Assembly (NCBI RefSeq): GCF_001442755.1
Contig: NZ_CP006367.1
Coordinates: 2,976,001 to 3,040,000, forward strand
Direction of reading: 5' to 3'
Length of the DNA stretch: 64,000 bases
Origin: Aureimonas sp. AU20
GTDB taxonomy: Bacteria; Pseudomonadota; Alphaproteobacteria; Rhizobiales; Rhizobiaceae
Both the position numbers and the translations under genes were made by a program. Below the pieces are notes generated by a model. That model was given only the letters and a program-made list of their open reading frames with translations, did not search any database and was not told the DNA's origin. Below are positions 37,830-46,586 of the stretch, piece by piece. Within the stretch, counting starts at the first letter, position 1. Each line of letters begins with the position of its first letter.

Positions 37830-38741
37830 ATGCGCCTTCCTCTTTTCGCAGCCGCCCTGCTGCTGGCTTCGTCGCTTGCGTCCGGCGCCGTGGCGGCCCC
37901 CGTGGTCGTGTCCAGCAAGATCGACACGGAGGGCGGCGTGCTCGGCAACATGATCATGCTCGCCCTGCAGCATGGCGGGATTGAGACGACCGACCGCATC
38001 CAGCTTGGCGGCACGCCGGTGGTGCGCAAGGCGATCACGGCGGGCGAGATCGACATCTATCCCGAATATACCGGCAACGCGGCCTTCTTCTTCAACCGTG
38101 CCGAAGACCCGCTCTGGAAGGACGCGGCCAAAGCCTACGAGGAAGCCAAGAAGCTCGATCTCGACGCCAACAAGATCGTGTGGCTGACGCCCTCGCCGGC
38201 CAACAACACCTGGGGCATCGCGCTGCGCGGCGACGTGGCGGACGCGGACAAGCTCGCGACGCTCAGCCAGTTCGGCCAATGGGTGGCCGGCGGCGGCGCG
38301 GTGAAGCTCGCGGCGTCCGCCGAGTTCGTGAACTCGGCCTCCGCCCTGCCTTCGTTCCAGACGACCTATGGCTTCACGCTAAAGCCGGACCAACTCCTCA
38401 CCCTGTCGGGCGGCGACACGGCGGCGACGATCGCGGCCGCGGCGCAGAACACCAACGGCGTCAACGCCGCCATGGTCTACGGCACCGACGGCGGCATCTC
38501 GGCGGCGGGTCTCAAGGTGCTGGAAGACGACAAGGGCGTGCAGCCCGTCTACCAGCCCGCGCCGATCGTGCGCCAGGCAGTGCTGGAGGCCAATCCGAAG
38601 ATCGCCGACGTTCTGAAGCCGATCTTCGAGAGCCTCGACCTCGTGACGCTGCAGGAGCTGAACGGGCGCGTGCAGCTGGGCGGCGAGCCGGCCCGCGCAG
38701 TGGCGCAGGACTATCTTCAGACCAAGGGTTTCCTGAAGTAG
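37830..38741 (+). CDS. Periplasmic binding protein for osmoprotectants (OsmF/OpuAC type)
   Basis: The 303-residue protein has a Sec signal ending AVAAP (about 22) and the OpuAC-like fold: SSKIDTEGGVLGNMIMLAL, then the ligand loop EIDIYPEYTGNAAFFF, NNTWGIALR and NAAMVYGTDGG. Such receptors bind glycine betaine, choline or related quaternary amines. AGGAG precedes the ATG. No permease or ATPase gene is nearby, so it is an orphan component, perhaps of a transporter elsewhere. Confidence 0.9.
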   Translation: MRLPLFAAALLLASSLASGAVAAPVVVSSKIDTEGGVLGNMIMLALQHGGIETTDRIQLGGTPVVRKAITAGEIDIYPEYTGNAAFFFNRAEDPLWKDAAKAYEEAKKLDLDANKIVWLTPSPANNTWGIALRGDVADADKLATLSQFGQWVAGGGAVKLAASAEFVNSASALPSFQTTYGFTLKPDQLLTLSGGDTAATIAAAAQNTNGVNAAMVYGTDGGISAAGLKVLEDDKGVQPVYQPAPIVRQAVLEANPKIADVLKPIFESLDLVTLQELNGRVQLGGEPARAVAQDYLQTKGFLK

Positions 38742-38766
38742 GCTTGGCCGAGCTTTGGAAGCAAGA

Positions 38767-38797
38767 AAGGCCCGGGCGCGTCATGCGGCCGGGCCTT
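38767..38797. terminator. Hairpin between the binding protein gene and the min operon
   Basis: AAGGCCCGG (38767-38775) pairs with CCGGGCCTT (38789-38797). The genes on either side converge, so it can serve both strands. Confidence 0.6.
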
Positions 38798-38824
38798 CGA
38801 TTCGTGCATGATGGAGGATGAATC

Positions 38825-38989
38825 CTACTGCTTCGTCTCGCTCTTGCGGGCCTGCGCTTCGCAGACCTCGACATGCTTGCGAAGCGCCTCGGTCGACAGG
38901 ATCGACGCGATGGAGCGGATGTTGCGACCCTGCATCTGCGGAAGGTTCTGCACCTCCTGCAAACGGAGAAGAAGCTCGGCTCGGCTCAT
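38825..38989 (-). CDS. Small protein of 54 residues downstream of minE
   Basis: This ORF starts MSRAELLLRLQEVQNLPQMQ and ends with RKSETKQ. It is polar and almost wholly helical by appearance, with no signal or membrane segment. AGGGGAGAGC just before the ATG is a very strong ribosome-binding site. The gene lies 66 bases after the minE stop on the same strand, so it could be the last gene of the min operon. No family was recognised. Confidence 0.7.
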   Translation of the reverse strand: MSRAELLLRLQEVQNLPQMQGRNIRSIASILSTEALRKHVEVCEAQARKSETKQ

Positions 38990-39055
38990 GGCTCTCCCCT
39001 TTTCCCTCTGGTTGGAACGGCCGTCACCAACCGGACCGCGAAGGCCCGGCTGGCG

Positions 39056-39325
39056 TCAGTGGGCCGTCAGGAGTCCCGCTTGCTGCGGGAGTTCGATATC
39101 GACCTCGAGGGTCGACATCTGATCTCGCTTGTCCATCTTGACCTTCACCTTGTCCCGATTGATCGGAACGTGGCGGGCGATCACGGCCAGGATCTCCTCG
39201 CGAAGCACGGCGACGAGGTCGGACTGGCCGATCTCGGCCCGCTCGTGCGCGAGCAGGATCTGAAGGCGCTCCCGCGCGGCGGGGGCGGTGGTGCGCTGTT
39301 TCTGAAAGAAGCTGAAAAGGCTCAT
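39056..39325 (-). CDS. minE: Cell division topological specificity factor MinE
   Basis: MinE stimulates the MinD ATPase and drives Min oscillation so that division occurs at midcell. The 89 residues have the anti-MinCD helix ([15 protein letters not shown]) and the topological domain ([23 protein letters not shown]). The start overlaps the minD stop (ATGA), as is usual. Confidence 0.97.
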   Translation of the reverse strand: MSLFSFFQKQRTTAPAARERLQILLAHERAEIGQSDLVAVLREEILAVIARHVPINRDKVKVKMDKRDQMSTLEVDIELPQQAGLLTAH

Positions 39326-40137
39326 GCAGCCCTCCGGCTGAAGAACTTGCCGAGGAGACCGCGCTTGTCCGACGGCACGTTCATGGGGACGGTCTGACCC
39401 ATGAGCCGCTTCGCGGCGTCGGCATAGGCCCGGGCCGGGGCGCTCGAGGCGTCCGACAGCGTGACGGGCGTGCCGAGATTGGAGGCGCGAAGCACTTCCG
39501 GGCTTTCCGGCACGATGCCGAGCAGCGGGATCGACAGGATTTCGAGAACGTCGTCGACCTTGAGCATGTCGCCGCGCTCGGCGCGAATGGGGTCGTAACG
39601 GGTCAGAAGCAGGTGCTTCTCGATGCGCCCGCCATTTTCGGCGCGCAGCGTCTTGGAGTCGAGAAGGCCGATGATACGATCGGAATCGCGCACCGAGGAG
39701 ACTTCCGGATTGGTGACGACGACGGCGAGATCGGCATGGCGCATGGCGAGCGTCGCGCCGCGCTCGATACCGGCCGGGCTGTCGCAGATCACCCAGTCGA
39801 ACTGCGCGCGGAGCTGGTCCATGACGCGGTCGACGCCGTCCTGGGTCAGGTTGTCCTTGTCGCGGGTCTGCGAGGCCGGCAGCAGGCAGAGCGTGTCGAC
39901 CCGCTTGTCGCGGATCAGCGCCTGGTTCAGGTTCGCGTCGCCCTGCACCACGTTGATGAGGTCGTAGACGACGCGCCGCTCGGCGCCCATCACGAGGTCG
40001 AGATTGCGCAGGCCGACGTCAAAATCGACCACGACGACCTTCTGGCCGCTCTGTGCGAGCGCTGCGCCCAACGCGGCGGTCGAGGTGGTCTTTCCGACGC
40101 CCCCTTTGCCCGATGTCACCACCATAACCTCAGCCAT
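39322..40137 (-). CDS. minD: Septum site-determining ATPase MinD
   Basis: MinD binds the membrane as an ATP dimer and recruits MinC. The 271 residues show the deviant Walker [10 protein letters not shown] (10-18), [21 protein letters not shown] and the amphipathic C-terminal membrane helix ([10 protein letters not shown]). The ATG at 40137 follows AGGAAAGG; an in-frame start 15 codons earlier is unlikely. minC lies 60 bases upstream. Confidence 0.98.
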   Translation of the reverse strand: MAEVMVVTSGKGGVGKTTSTAALGAALAQSGQKVVVVDFDVGLRNLDLVMGAERRVVYDLINVVQGDANLNQALIRDKRVDTLCLLPASQTRDKDNLTQDGVDRVMDQLRAQFDWVICDSPAGIERGATLAMRHADLAVVVTNPEVSSVRDSDRIIGLLDSKTLRAENGGRIEKHLLLTRYDPIRAERGDMLKVDDVLEILSIPLLGIVPESPEVLRASNLGTPVTLSDASSAPARAYADAAKRLMGQTVPMNVPSDKRGLLGKFFSRRAA

Positions 40138-40197
40138 GTCAGGCCTTTCCTCGTTGTTTCGTTTCGTGCGGCCGTCGGACACTGCCGACCGCCGGGC

Positions 40198-40953
40198 TCA
40201 GTTCGAAAGCAGGACGGTCTTGAGAACCGTGTCGTCGAGCCAGATGTGAACGGGCTGGCCCAGAGTCTTGGGGTCGAGATCCTCGGCGGTCTTGTAGAGA
40301 CCGTCGATGGCGATGAGTTCGGCTTCGAGCTTGCGGCAGAAGATGCGGGCGTTGGCATTGCCCGCCGAGCCGGCCAGCGCGCGCCCCCGCAGCGCGCCGT
40401 AGACATGGATCGAGCCGCCGGCGATGACCTCGGACCCGGACGCGACATGCCCGAGCACGGTGACGTCGCCCTCTGGGAAGATGATCGACTGGCCGGACCG
40501 GACCGGCGTCTCGATCAGCAGCGAAGGCGTGACGGGCGGCGGCACGAGGCGCGCTCCGGCGGGCGCGGCCTGAGGCGCGCTGCCGGGCTTGGTCGGCGCC
40601 GCGCTCGTCTCGTCCGGCATCTCGATATCGGCGGCGTTGCGGCCGCCCCGCATTTCGGGCGGCATTCCGGGTCCGAGAATGGAAGGCAGCGCGCCTTCGA
40701 TGCCCATGACGCGGACATTGCGCTTGTTCAATTCGCTGAGGAGCTCGGCCAGCTGCTCGCGGGTGATCGGCAGGCCGGCCACGTCGAGGACGATGGGTCG
40801 GCCGAGAAAGAAGCCCGTGGAGCGGCGGGCCAGATCGTCCAGCTGCGCCAGCCAGTCGCGGAACGGCAGCTCGGGCGACAGGACCAGCGCCAGGAAGGAT
40901 CGGCCGCGGAGGCGGACCGCTTTGCGGTTCGGTAGGACTTCGGTCATCTTCAT
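40198..40953 (-). CDS. minC: Septum formation inhibitor MinC
   Basis: MinC is the FtsZ-polymerisation inhibitor delivered by MinD. It has an N-terminal domain (about 1-105, VRLRGRSFLALVLSP), a Pro/Ala-rich linker (about 110-145) and the C-terminal beta-helix (VRSGQSIIFPEGDVTVLGHV, GSIHVYGALRGRALAG, FCRKLEAELIAI). The length of 251 is usual. A second ATG two codons in is possible. A CtrA-type box stands 38-53 bases upstream of the ATG. Confidence 0.96.
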   Translation of the reverse strand: MKMTEVLPNRKAVRLRGRSFLALVLSPELPFRDWLAQLDDLARRSTGFFLGRPIVLDVAGLPITREQLAELLSELNKRNVRVMGIEGALPSILGPGMPPEMRGGRNAADIEMPDETSAAPTKPGSAPQAAPAGARLVPPPVTPSLLIETPVRSGQSIIFPEGDVTVLGHVASGSEVIAGGSIHVYGALRGRALAGSAGNANARIFCRKLEAELIAIDGLYKTAEDLDPKTLGQPVHIWLDDTVLKTVLLSN

Positions 40954-40972
40954 TAACGCTTTGTTGCTGGTG

Positions 40973-41008
40973 GAGTTAAACCCCTCAGCCTTAACTGAGG
41001 GTTAACTC
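40973..41008 (-). promoter_or_regulatory. CtrA box inside a long inverted repeat upstream of minC
   Basis: TTAACTGAGGGTTAAC (40991-41006) is an exact TTAA-N7-TTAAC CtrA consensus. It lies within an inverted repeat whose arms (40973-40988 and 40995-41008) match for 14 positions with two extra bases in the left arm. CtrA regulation of minCDE is established in Brucella and Sinorhizobium, which supports function here. Confidence 0.75.
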
Positions 41009-41086
41009 TCGGCCGAAGAGAGGCGGACGGAGGGAACAAACGGCACGATGGCCACCTTGGCGGAACCCCACGCCTCGCCGCCGGAA

Positions 41087-41117
41087 ACAAAAAAGGCATC
41101 CCCTTCAGAGGGATGCC
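41087..41117 (-). terminator. Rho-independent terminator of purU
   Basis: Read on the minus strand, GGCATCCC/GGGATGCC (41110-41117 with 41095-41102) is followed by TTTTTTGTTTCC. It ends the purU transcript before the minC promoter. Confidence 0.85.
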
Positions 41118-41159
41118 TCCGATGTCTCGCGTAGGGTCGCAGCGGGAGCCGCGCGCCGA

Positions 41160-42023
41160 TCAGTCGCGGAAGATCACCGTCTTGTCCTTGTTGGGGATCA
41201 CGCGGTTCTCCAGATGCCAGGCGATCGCCCGCGACAGGACGCGTCGCTCGATGTCGCGGCCCTTGCGCACCAGGTCGTCCGGCGAGTCCTGGTGCGATAT
41301 GCGCTCCACGTCCTGCTCGATGATCGGCCCCTCGTCGAGATCGGCCGTCACGTAATGCGCCGTCGCGCCGATCAGCTTCACGCCGCGCCGATGCGCCTGG
41401 TGATAGGGCTTGGCGCCTTTGAAGCCGGGCAGGAACGAATGGTGGATGTTGATGCACTTGCCCGAAAGCCGCGCGGACAGCTCGTCCGACAGGATCTGCA
41501 TGTAGCGGGCAAGCACCACGAGATCGGCGTCGGTCTCCTCTACGATGCGGACGATCTCGGCCTCCTGCTCGCGCTTGGTCTCGCGCGTGACCGGCAGGTA
41601 GTGAAACGGGATGCCGTCGAAATCGTGATGCGCATAGGTCTCGCGCGGATAGTTGGCGACGATGCCGACGATGTCCATGCGAAGCTCGTCGATGCGCCAG
41701 CGGTAGAGAAGATCGGCGAGACAATGGTCGAAGCGCGACACGAGGATCAGCACCTTCTGCCGATCTTCGGCCCCCGAAATGCGCCATTCCATGCCGAAAC
41801 GCTCGGCGATGGCGCCGAAGGCGCCGGTCAGGCTCTCGATCCGCACCACGGATTCCACCATGGCGAAGCGCACGCGCATGAAGAAACGGCCGGTTTCGGG
41901 ATCGTCGAACTGATGCGCCTCGCGAATATCCGCGCCATTGTCGAAGAGATGGCGCGACACGGCGGCGACGATGCCCGGGCGGTTCGGGCAGGACAGGGTC
42001 AGGATATGGTCGGGGCTGGGCAC
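41160..42023 (-). CDS. purU: Formyltetrahydrofolate deformylase
   Basis: PurU hydrolyses 10-formyl-THF to formate and THF, balancing one-carbon pools. The 287 residues have an N-terminal ACT domain ([16 protein letters not shown]) and the formyltransferase-like domain with [19 protein letters not shown] and [11 protein letters not shown] (catalytic Asn-His-Asp set). The start is GTG, supported by GGAG upstream. Single-gene unit. Confidence 0.95.
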   Translation of the reverse strand: MPSPDHILTLSCPNRPGIVAAVSRHLFDNGADIREAHQFDDPETGRFFMRVRFAMVESVVRIESLTGAFGAIAERFGMEWRISGAEDRQKVLILVSRFDHCLADLLYRWRIDELRMDIVGIVANYPRETYAHHDFDGIPFHYLPVTRETKREQEAEIVRIVEETDADLVVLARYMQILSDELSARLSGKCINIHHSFLPGFKGAKPYHQAHRRGVKLIGATAHYVTADLDEGPIIEQDVERISHQDSPDDLVRKGRDIERRVLSRAIAWHLENRVIPNKDKTVIFRD

Positions 42024-42131
42024 GAAGGCACTCCGGCGAAGACGGGAAACTGACCCTCCCCTAACCGATCGCGCCGCAGCATGAAAGAAAGCCGGCGGCG
42101 CGACGGGCAGGTCAGCGTGTCGCGATCGGGA

Positions 42132-42893
42132 TCAGATCGACCCTGCTTCCACCATGTAGTTGTTGGCCGTGCACATGGCCGAGTCGTCGGACGCAAGGAA
42201 CAGAACCATGCGGGCGAGATAGACCGGGTCGATCGGCACGGGCAGGCACTGGCGCTTGAGATGCGCGTTCAGCGCCTCTTCGGTTACCCAGAGCGTCTTC
42301 TGGCGCTCGGTCATGATCCAGCCCGGCACCACGGTGTTGACGCGAATGCGGTGCGGCCCGAGGTCGCGCGCGAAGGATCGCGTCATACCGTGCACGGCAG
42401 CCTTGGAGGTCGTGTAGACCGGCATTCCACCGCCCGCTTCCCACCAGGAATTGGAGCCGAAATTGATGATCGATCCGCCCCCAGCGGCGATCATGCCGGG
42501 CGCGACGGCCTGGATGGCGAAGAACAGGTGGCGCAGATTGGTGGCGATCCGCTCGTCGTAATAGTCGGGCGTTACGTCCTCCCAGCCGTGCCGATCGTCC
42601 CGCGCGGCGTTGTTGACGAGAACCGTGGCGGGGCCGAGCCGGGCATCGAGCTTGGCGAAGGCGGCGCGCAGGGCCTCGATGTCGCGCAGGTCGCAGGGCT
42701 CGAAGGCGACCTCGTGCCCCTCGCCCGTTATGGTCTCCGCGAGCTTGGCGCCGCCCGCCGCGTCGATGTCCACGAAGCCGACGCGCGAGCCCTGGTCCGC
42801 GAAGGCGCGCACCATGTCGGCGCCGATGCCGGACGCGCCGCCCGTGACGAGCACCGTGCGTCCGCTAAGGCTGGGATAGATGGCAAAGGACAT
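42132..42893 (-). CDS. Short-chain dehydrogenase/reductase
   Basis: This is a classical SDR of 253 residues with TGGASGIG (17-24), NNAA, Ser147, catalytic Tyr160 and Lys164 (YTTSKAA). Asp41 after the second strand (GFVDID) favours NAD(H). Relatives are often annotated as sugar or galactose dehydrogenases (the end CTANNYMVEAGSI is of this type), but the substrate is not determined. The ATG at 42893 follows GGGAG; 28 upstream codons are unlikely to be used. Confidence 0.92.
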   Translation of the reverse strand: MSFAIYPSLSGRTVLVTGGASGIGADMVRAFADQGSRVGFVDIDAAGGAKLAETITGEGHEVAFEPCDLRDIEALRAAFAKLDARLGPATVLVNNAARDDRHGWEDVTPDYYDERIATNLRHLFFAIQAVAPGMIAAGGGSIINFGSNSWWEAGGGMPVYTTSKAAVHGMTRSFARDLGPHRIRVNTVVPGWIMTERQKTLWVTEEALNAHLKRQCLPVPIDPVYLARMVLFLASDDSAMCTANNYMVEAGSI

Positions 42894-42977
42894 GGTGTTC
42901 TCCCAAAGGCGGACCGGTGCCCGGCCGCTCGAAACCTGGGGCTTGGCCTCTGCGCTCCGGCCGGTCAAGTCTTCCAA

Positions 42978-43454
42978 TTAAGCAAAGACCCCGCGATCGC
43001 GGTTCAAGCGCCAGACCGAAAGGTTGAGCGCCCCGGCGACGCAGACCCAGGCGAGGTAGGGCACGAGCAGTAGCGCGGCCGCTTGGCTGTGCGGCCAAAA
43101 AGCGAGGATGTTGGCCGCGATGGCCAGCGCCAGCAGCGTGATGTCGAGAAAGGCGAGATCGGGCCGCTTGCGCCCGAAGAAGAGCATCGACCAAAGAAAG
43201 TTCAGCACCATCTGCACGACGAACAGGCCGAAGGGGATGAGCACGAACCCCGCCTTTCGCCAGACAAGCCAGCCGCTCACCGCGATCAGAAGATAGAGCA
43301 CGCTCCAGACGATGGGAAAGGCGCGGTTGGGCGGCGTCCAGGACGGCTTGACGAGCGTCCGATACCAAGTGCCCGGCCGGAACACGATGCCGCTCGCCGC
43401 GATCAGCGCGGAGAAGAGAACGAAGCCGACAAGGATCAGGATCGATGTTGTCAT
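42978..43454 (-). CDS. tspO: TspO/MBR family tryptophan-rich sensory protein
   Basis: The 158 residues form five membrane helices with the conserved WYRTLVKPSWTPPNRAFPIVW near the N-terminus and NFLWSMLFFG, ALNLSVWRLN later. TspO binds porphyrins and, in Rhodobacter, modulates photopigment and stress responses. GAGGAGG precedes the ATG and lies beside the end of the DUF3429 gene, so both are likely in one operon. Confidence 0.95.
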   Translation of the reverse strand: MTTSILILVGFVLFSALIAASGIVFRPGTWYRTLVKPSWTPPNRAFPIVWSVLYLLIAVSGWLVWRKAGFVLIPFGLFVVQMVLNFLWSMLFFGRKRPDLAFLDITLLALAIAANILAFWPHSQAAALLLVPYLAWVCVAGALNLSVWRLNRDRGVFA

Positions 43455-43466
43455 GAGAAGGCCTCC

Positions 43467-43964
43467 TCAGGCGAAGCCCGCGACCCGCAGGCCGAGCAAG
43501 GCGAGCGACAGGACCGCCAGTCCCATCTGATAGGGCCGCAACCCGGCGAAACTGCTCGGCACCTCGCCAGAACGCGCGGCCAGCGGGTCCAGAACGGCGA
43601 GCGAGAGATAGGCAAGGATCAGAACGACCGTCGCAGCCCCGAACCATTGCGCGCCCGTCAGGAGGATCGAGCCAAATCCTGCCAGAAACAACCAGAGCAT
43701 CATGGCGAGCTGCGAAATCGTGGCGCCATCCGGCATGCGGAAGCTGACGCCGCGCCGGACGCCCGACAGGAACGTGACGATCGCGCCGGCCCAGATCAGC
43801 GTCAACGGCAGCACGGCGTCCGACCGCGCCGGCCAGACATAGAGCGACACCGCGCCGGCCGCGATCGGGACGATCGCGGCATAGGCGAAGAGGATGTCGA
43901 TCAAGGGCGAACGGGTCGGTTCGCGGACGGGAATGGTGATCGTGTCAGGCGCGCGCTGGCTCAT
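43467..43964 (-). CDS. DUF3429 membrane protein
   Basis: The 165 residues form about five helices and match DUF3429: LTLIWAGAIVTFLSGVRRGVSF, then LLTGAQW and a YQMGLAVLSL end. The function is unknown. It is encoded 12 bases upstream of tspO on the same strand. The ATG at 43964 has no strong ribosome-binding site; the frame is open to 44543, but that part is antisense to the glycosyltransferase gene. Confidence 0.85.
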   Translation of the reverse strand: MSQRAPDTITIPVREPTRSPLIDILFAYAAIVPIAAGAVSLYVWPARSDAVLPLTLIWAGAIVTFLSGVRRGVSFRMPDGATISQLAMMLWLFLAGFGSILLTGAQWFGAATVVLILAYLSLAVLDPLAARSGEVPSSFAGLRPYQMGLAVLSLALLGLRVAGFA

Positions 43965-44099
43965 GCTGTGGCGAGCTAGGGGCGGCGTTCTTCGATTCCA
44001 CTGCCGCCCCGGCTTTTCCACGCCATCCTCGCAGCGGCCCTTTCGGCCACGCCCGGATCGGGTTAGAGCGGGCGCATCGTCTCGAACACGGTCCCCGAC

Positions 44100-45224
44100 T
44101 TGCCGAAGCTGCTTTTCGTCGTCACCGAAGACTGGTTCTTCGCCTCCCACTTCCTGCCCATGGCGCGCGTCGGGGTCGAGATGGGCTGGGAGGTCGTGGT
44201 GGTCGCCCGCGTGCGCGAACATGCGGGGGCGATCGAGGCGGTTGGCGCGCGGGTCGTGCCGCTGGAGGCCGAGCGGCGCAGCGTCAATCCGCTGCAGGCC
44301 CTGGCCACCGCCCGAAAGCTGGCCGCGATCCTGAAGCGCGAACGGCCCGATCTCGTCCACTGCATTTCGCTGAAGCCAATTCTCGTCGGCGGCCTTGCCG
44401 GCCGCATGGCCGGCATCCGCGCCCAGGTCTTCGCGCTGACGGGCCTCGGCTTTCTCGGCGCGCGGCAGGACGGCGCCGGGCGCCTCGCGCGCCGGGTCCT
44501 GCGCCTCGCGGTTCGCGGCGTGCTGGAGACGAAGGGCACGCATTATCTCTTCGAGAACCGCGACGACCCCCGGCTTCTCGGGCTGAGCCTCGACGATCGA
44601 CGGGTCACGATCGTCAACGGCGCCGGCATCGACCCCGATCGCTATCCCGCCACATCCCTGCCCGGCGGCGCGACGCTGAAACTCGCGCTGGTCGCACGGC
44701 TTCTCTGGTCCAAGGGCGTGGACATGGCGGTGGAAGCGGTTCGCCTCGCCCGCGCCCGAGGCTGCGATGTCGCGCTCGATCTTTATGGCGCGCCCGATCC
44801 GTCCAATCCCAAGGCCGTTCCGCTAGAGACCTTGCGGGAGTGGACGGCAGGCGATGGCGTCCGCTGGCTCGGCGCGACGCGGGACGTCGCCTCGGTCTGG
44901 CGCGAGCACGATCTCGCCATTCTGCCCTCGCGCGGCGGCGAAGGCCTGCCGCGCACGCTTCTGGAATCCTCGGCCTGCGGGCGCGCCGCGCTGACCACGG
45001 ACGTTCCCGGCTGCCGCGATCTCGTGCGCGACGGGGTGGACGGCTACGTCCTGCCGGTCGGCGACACCGAGGGTTTCGCGCGGCGCATCGAAGCTTTGGC
45101 GAGCGACCGCGCTCTGCTGCAATCCATGGGGAATAGCGCTGCCGCCCGCGTGCGAGGCTCCTATACCGAGCGCCACGTCATGGAGACGATTGCCGCTCTC
45201 TACCGCCGCCTCGTCGCCAGTTGA
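44100..45224 (+). CDS. Glycosyltransferase family 4
   Basis: This is a 374-residue GT-B enzyme. The N-terminal half (LLFVVTEDWFFASHFLPMA, DLVHCISLKPILVGGLAG) and the C-terminal half with nucleotide-sugar motif LPSRGGEGLPRTLLESSACG (EX7E-like Glu pair) fit GT4 enzymes of polysaccharide synthesis. The start is taken as TTG at 44100, because the conserved sequence begins there and no upstream ATG or GTG is in frame. It is the first gene of the surface polysaccharide cluster. The sugar is not predictable. Confidence 0.9.
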   Translation: MPKLLFVVTEDWFFASHFLPMARVGVEMGWEVVVVARVREHAGAIEAVGARVVPLEAERRSVNPLQALATARKLAAILKRERPDLVHCISLKPILVGGLAGRMAGIRAQVFALTGLGFLGARQDGAGRLARRVLRLAVRGVLETKGTHYLFENRDDPRLLGLSLDDRRVTIVNGAGIDPDRYPATSLPGGATLKLALVARLLWSKGVDMAVEAVRLARARGCDVALDLYGAPDPSNPKAVPLETLREWTAGDGVRWLGATRDVASVWREHDLAILPSRGGEGLPRTLLESSACGRAALTTDVPGCRDLVRDGVDGYVLPVGDTEGFARRIEALASDRALLQSMGNSAAARVRGSYTERHVMETIAALYRRLVAS

Positions 45225-45280
45225 GCCGAGTGGGCGGGGAAAATCGCGTTCTTTTGACATCACGCGCGGGTCGCCCGGAC

Positions 45281-45296
45281 GCATCAAACGTGATGC
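45281..45296. promoter_or_regulatory. Perfect 6-bp inverted repeat upstream of the aminotransferase
   Basis: GCATCA-AACG-TGATGC lies 97 bases before the aminotransferase start and 22 bases after a TTGACA hexamer (45254-45259). It may be an operator. Confidence 0.35.
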
Positions 45297-45392
45297 AGCG
45301 GCGCCACGCCCCGCTTGGAATTTTTGGCGCAATTCATTAGCGCTTTGCGCACCCGGAGGCGCCGGTCGCCCCCGGTTCGAAAAAAGGACGAC

Positions 45393-46547
45393 ATGATGAC
45401 CCAAGCGATTCCGTTCATCGATCTGGCGACGCAGCGCGATCTCATCCGCGAGGGGATCGAGGCGCGTCTCGGCCGGATCATGGATCAGGGATCGTTCATC
45501 CAGGGGCCGGAGGTCGCCGAGTTCGAGGCCGGGCTGTCGGCCTTCAGCGGCATGGCGGAGACCGTCTCCTGCTCCTCCGGCACCGACGCGCTTCTGATGC
45601 CGCTCATGGCCTGGAACATCGGGCCCGGCGACGCCGTCTTCGTTCCCAGCTTCACCTTCGCGGCGACGGCCGAAGTGGTGGGCCTCGCCGGAGCGACCGC
45701 CGTCTTCGTCGAGGTTCTGCCCGACACGTTCAACATCGACCCCGAGCACCTCCGCCGCACCGTCGCCGCCATCGCCCGCGCCGGCGAGTTGCGCCCGCGC
45801 GCCATCATCGCGGTGGATCTCTTCGGCCAGATCGCGGACTACGCACCGATCCGCGCGGTGGCCGACGAGTTCGGCCTGAAGCTCATCTCGGACGCGGCGC
45901 AGGGCTTCGGCTCGACACGCGGCGGGCATCTGGCCGGCCATTGGGCCGACGTGGTGGCGACCAGCTTCTACCCGGCCAAGCCGCTCGGCTGCTATGGCGA
46001 CGGCGGCGCGATTCAGACCGACGACGCCGAGCTTGCCGCGATCCTGCGCTCGATCCGCGTCCATGGCGGGGGCAGCGACAAATACGACAATGTTCGGCTC
46101 GGCCTCACCGCGCGGCTGGATTCCTTCCAGGCCGCCGTTCTCAACGAGAAGCTGGCGCTCTTCCCCGGCGAGATCGAGGCGCGCATGCGCATCGCCGCCC
46201 GCTATGGCGAGCATCTGGCCGGCGTCGCGCCGCAGACGATCGCGGGCGATGTCGTCTCGACCTGGGCGCAATATACGATCCGCGTCCCCGGCGGGCGGCG
46301 CGATGCGTTCATGGCCGAGATGAAGGACCGCGGCGTTCCGACCGTGATCTATTACGGCAAGGCCCTGCACCAGCAGACGGCCTATCGTCACTTCCCGGTC
46401 GGCGGCAACGGGCTGCCCGTGACCGAGGCGCTTTGCGGCGAGGTCGTGAGCCTGCCCATGCATGCCTATCTCGACGAGACGGTGCAGGATCGCATCGTCG
46501 AGGCGGTGGCAGACTCGCTGCGCGCGGTCGGCCTGCCCGCCGCCTAA
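45393..46547 (+). CDS. DegT/DnrJ/EryC1 sugar aminotransferase
   Basis: This PLP-dependent aminotransferase converts a nucleotide-activated keto sugar into an amino sugar. The 384 residues show CSSGTDALLM, DAAQGFGSTRGG and the Schiff-base Lys196 in SFYPAKPLGCYGDGGA, all family hallmarks. AAAGGAC precedes the ATG. The 4-keto substrate could come from the dTDP-sugar enzymes encoded downstream or from an enzyme elsewhere. It converges with the rhamnan gene across a weak hairpin. Confidence 0.95.
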   Translation: MMTQAIPFIDLATQRDLIREGIEARLGRIMDQGSFIQGPEVAEFEAGLSAFSGMAETVSCSSGTDALLMPLMAWNIGPGDAVFVPSFTFAATAEVVGLAGATAVFVEVLPDTFNIDPEHLRRTVAAIARAGELRPRAIIAVDLFGQIADYAPIRAVADEFGLKLISDAAQGFGSTRGGHLAGHWADVVATSFYPAKPLGCYGDGGAIQTDDAELAAILRSIRVHGGGSDKYDNVRLGLTARLDSFQAAVLNEKLALFPGEIEARMRIAARYGEHLAGVAPQTIAGDVVSTWAQYTIRVPGGRRDAFMAEMKDRGVPTVIYYGKALHQQTAYRHFPVGGNGLPVTEALCGEVVSLPMHAYLDETVQDRIVEAVADSLRAVGLPAA

Positions 46548-46559
46548 ACGCGAAAAGCG

Positions 46560-46584
46560 GGCAAGGCGCACCCGGCGCCCTGCC
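46560..46584. terminator. Imperfect hairpin between convergent genes
   Basis: GGCA-A-GGCGC pairs with GCGCC-C-TGCC around ACCCG. There is no T-run, so it is a weak candidate. Confidence 0.3.
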
Positions 46585-46586
46585 CC

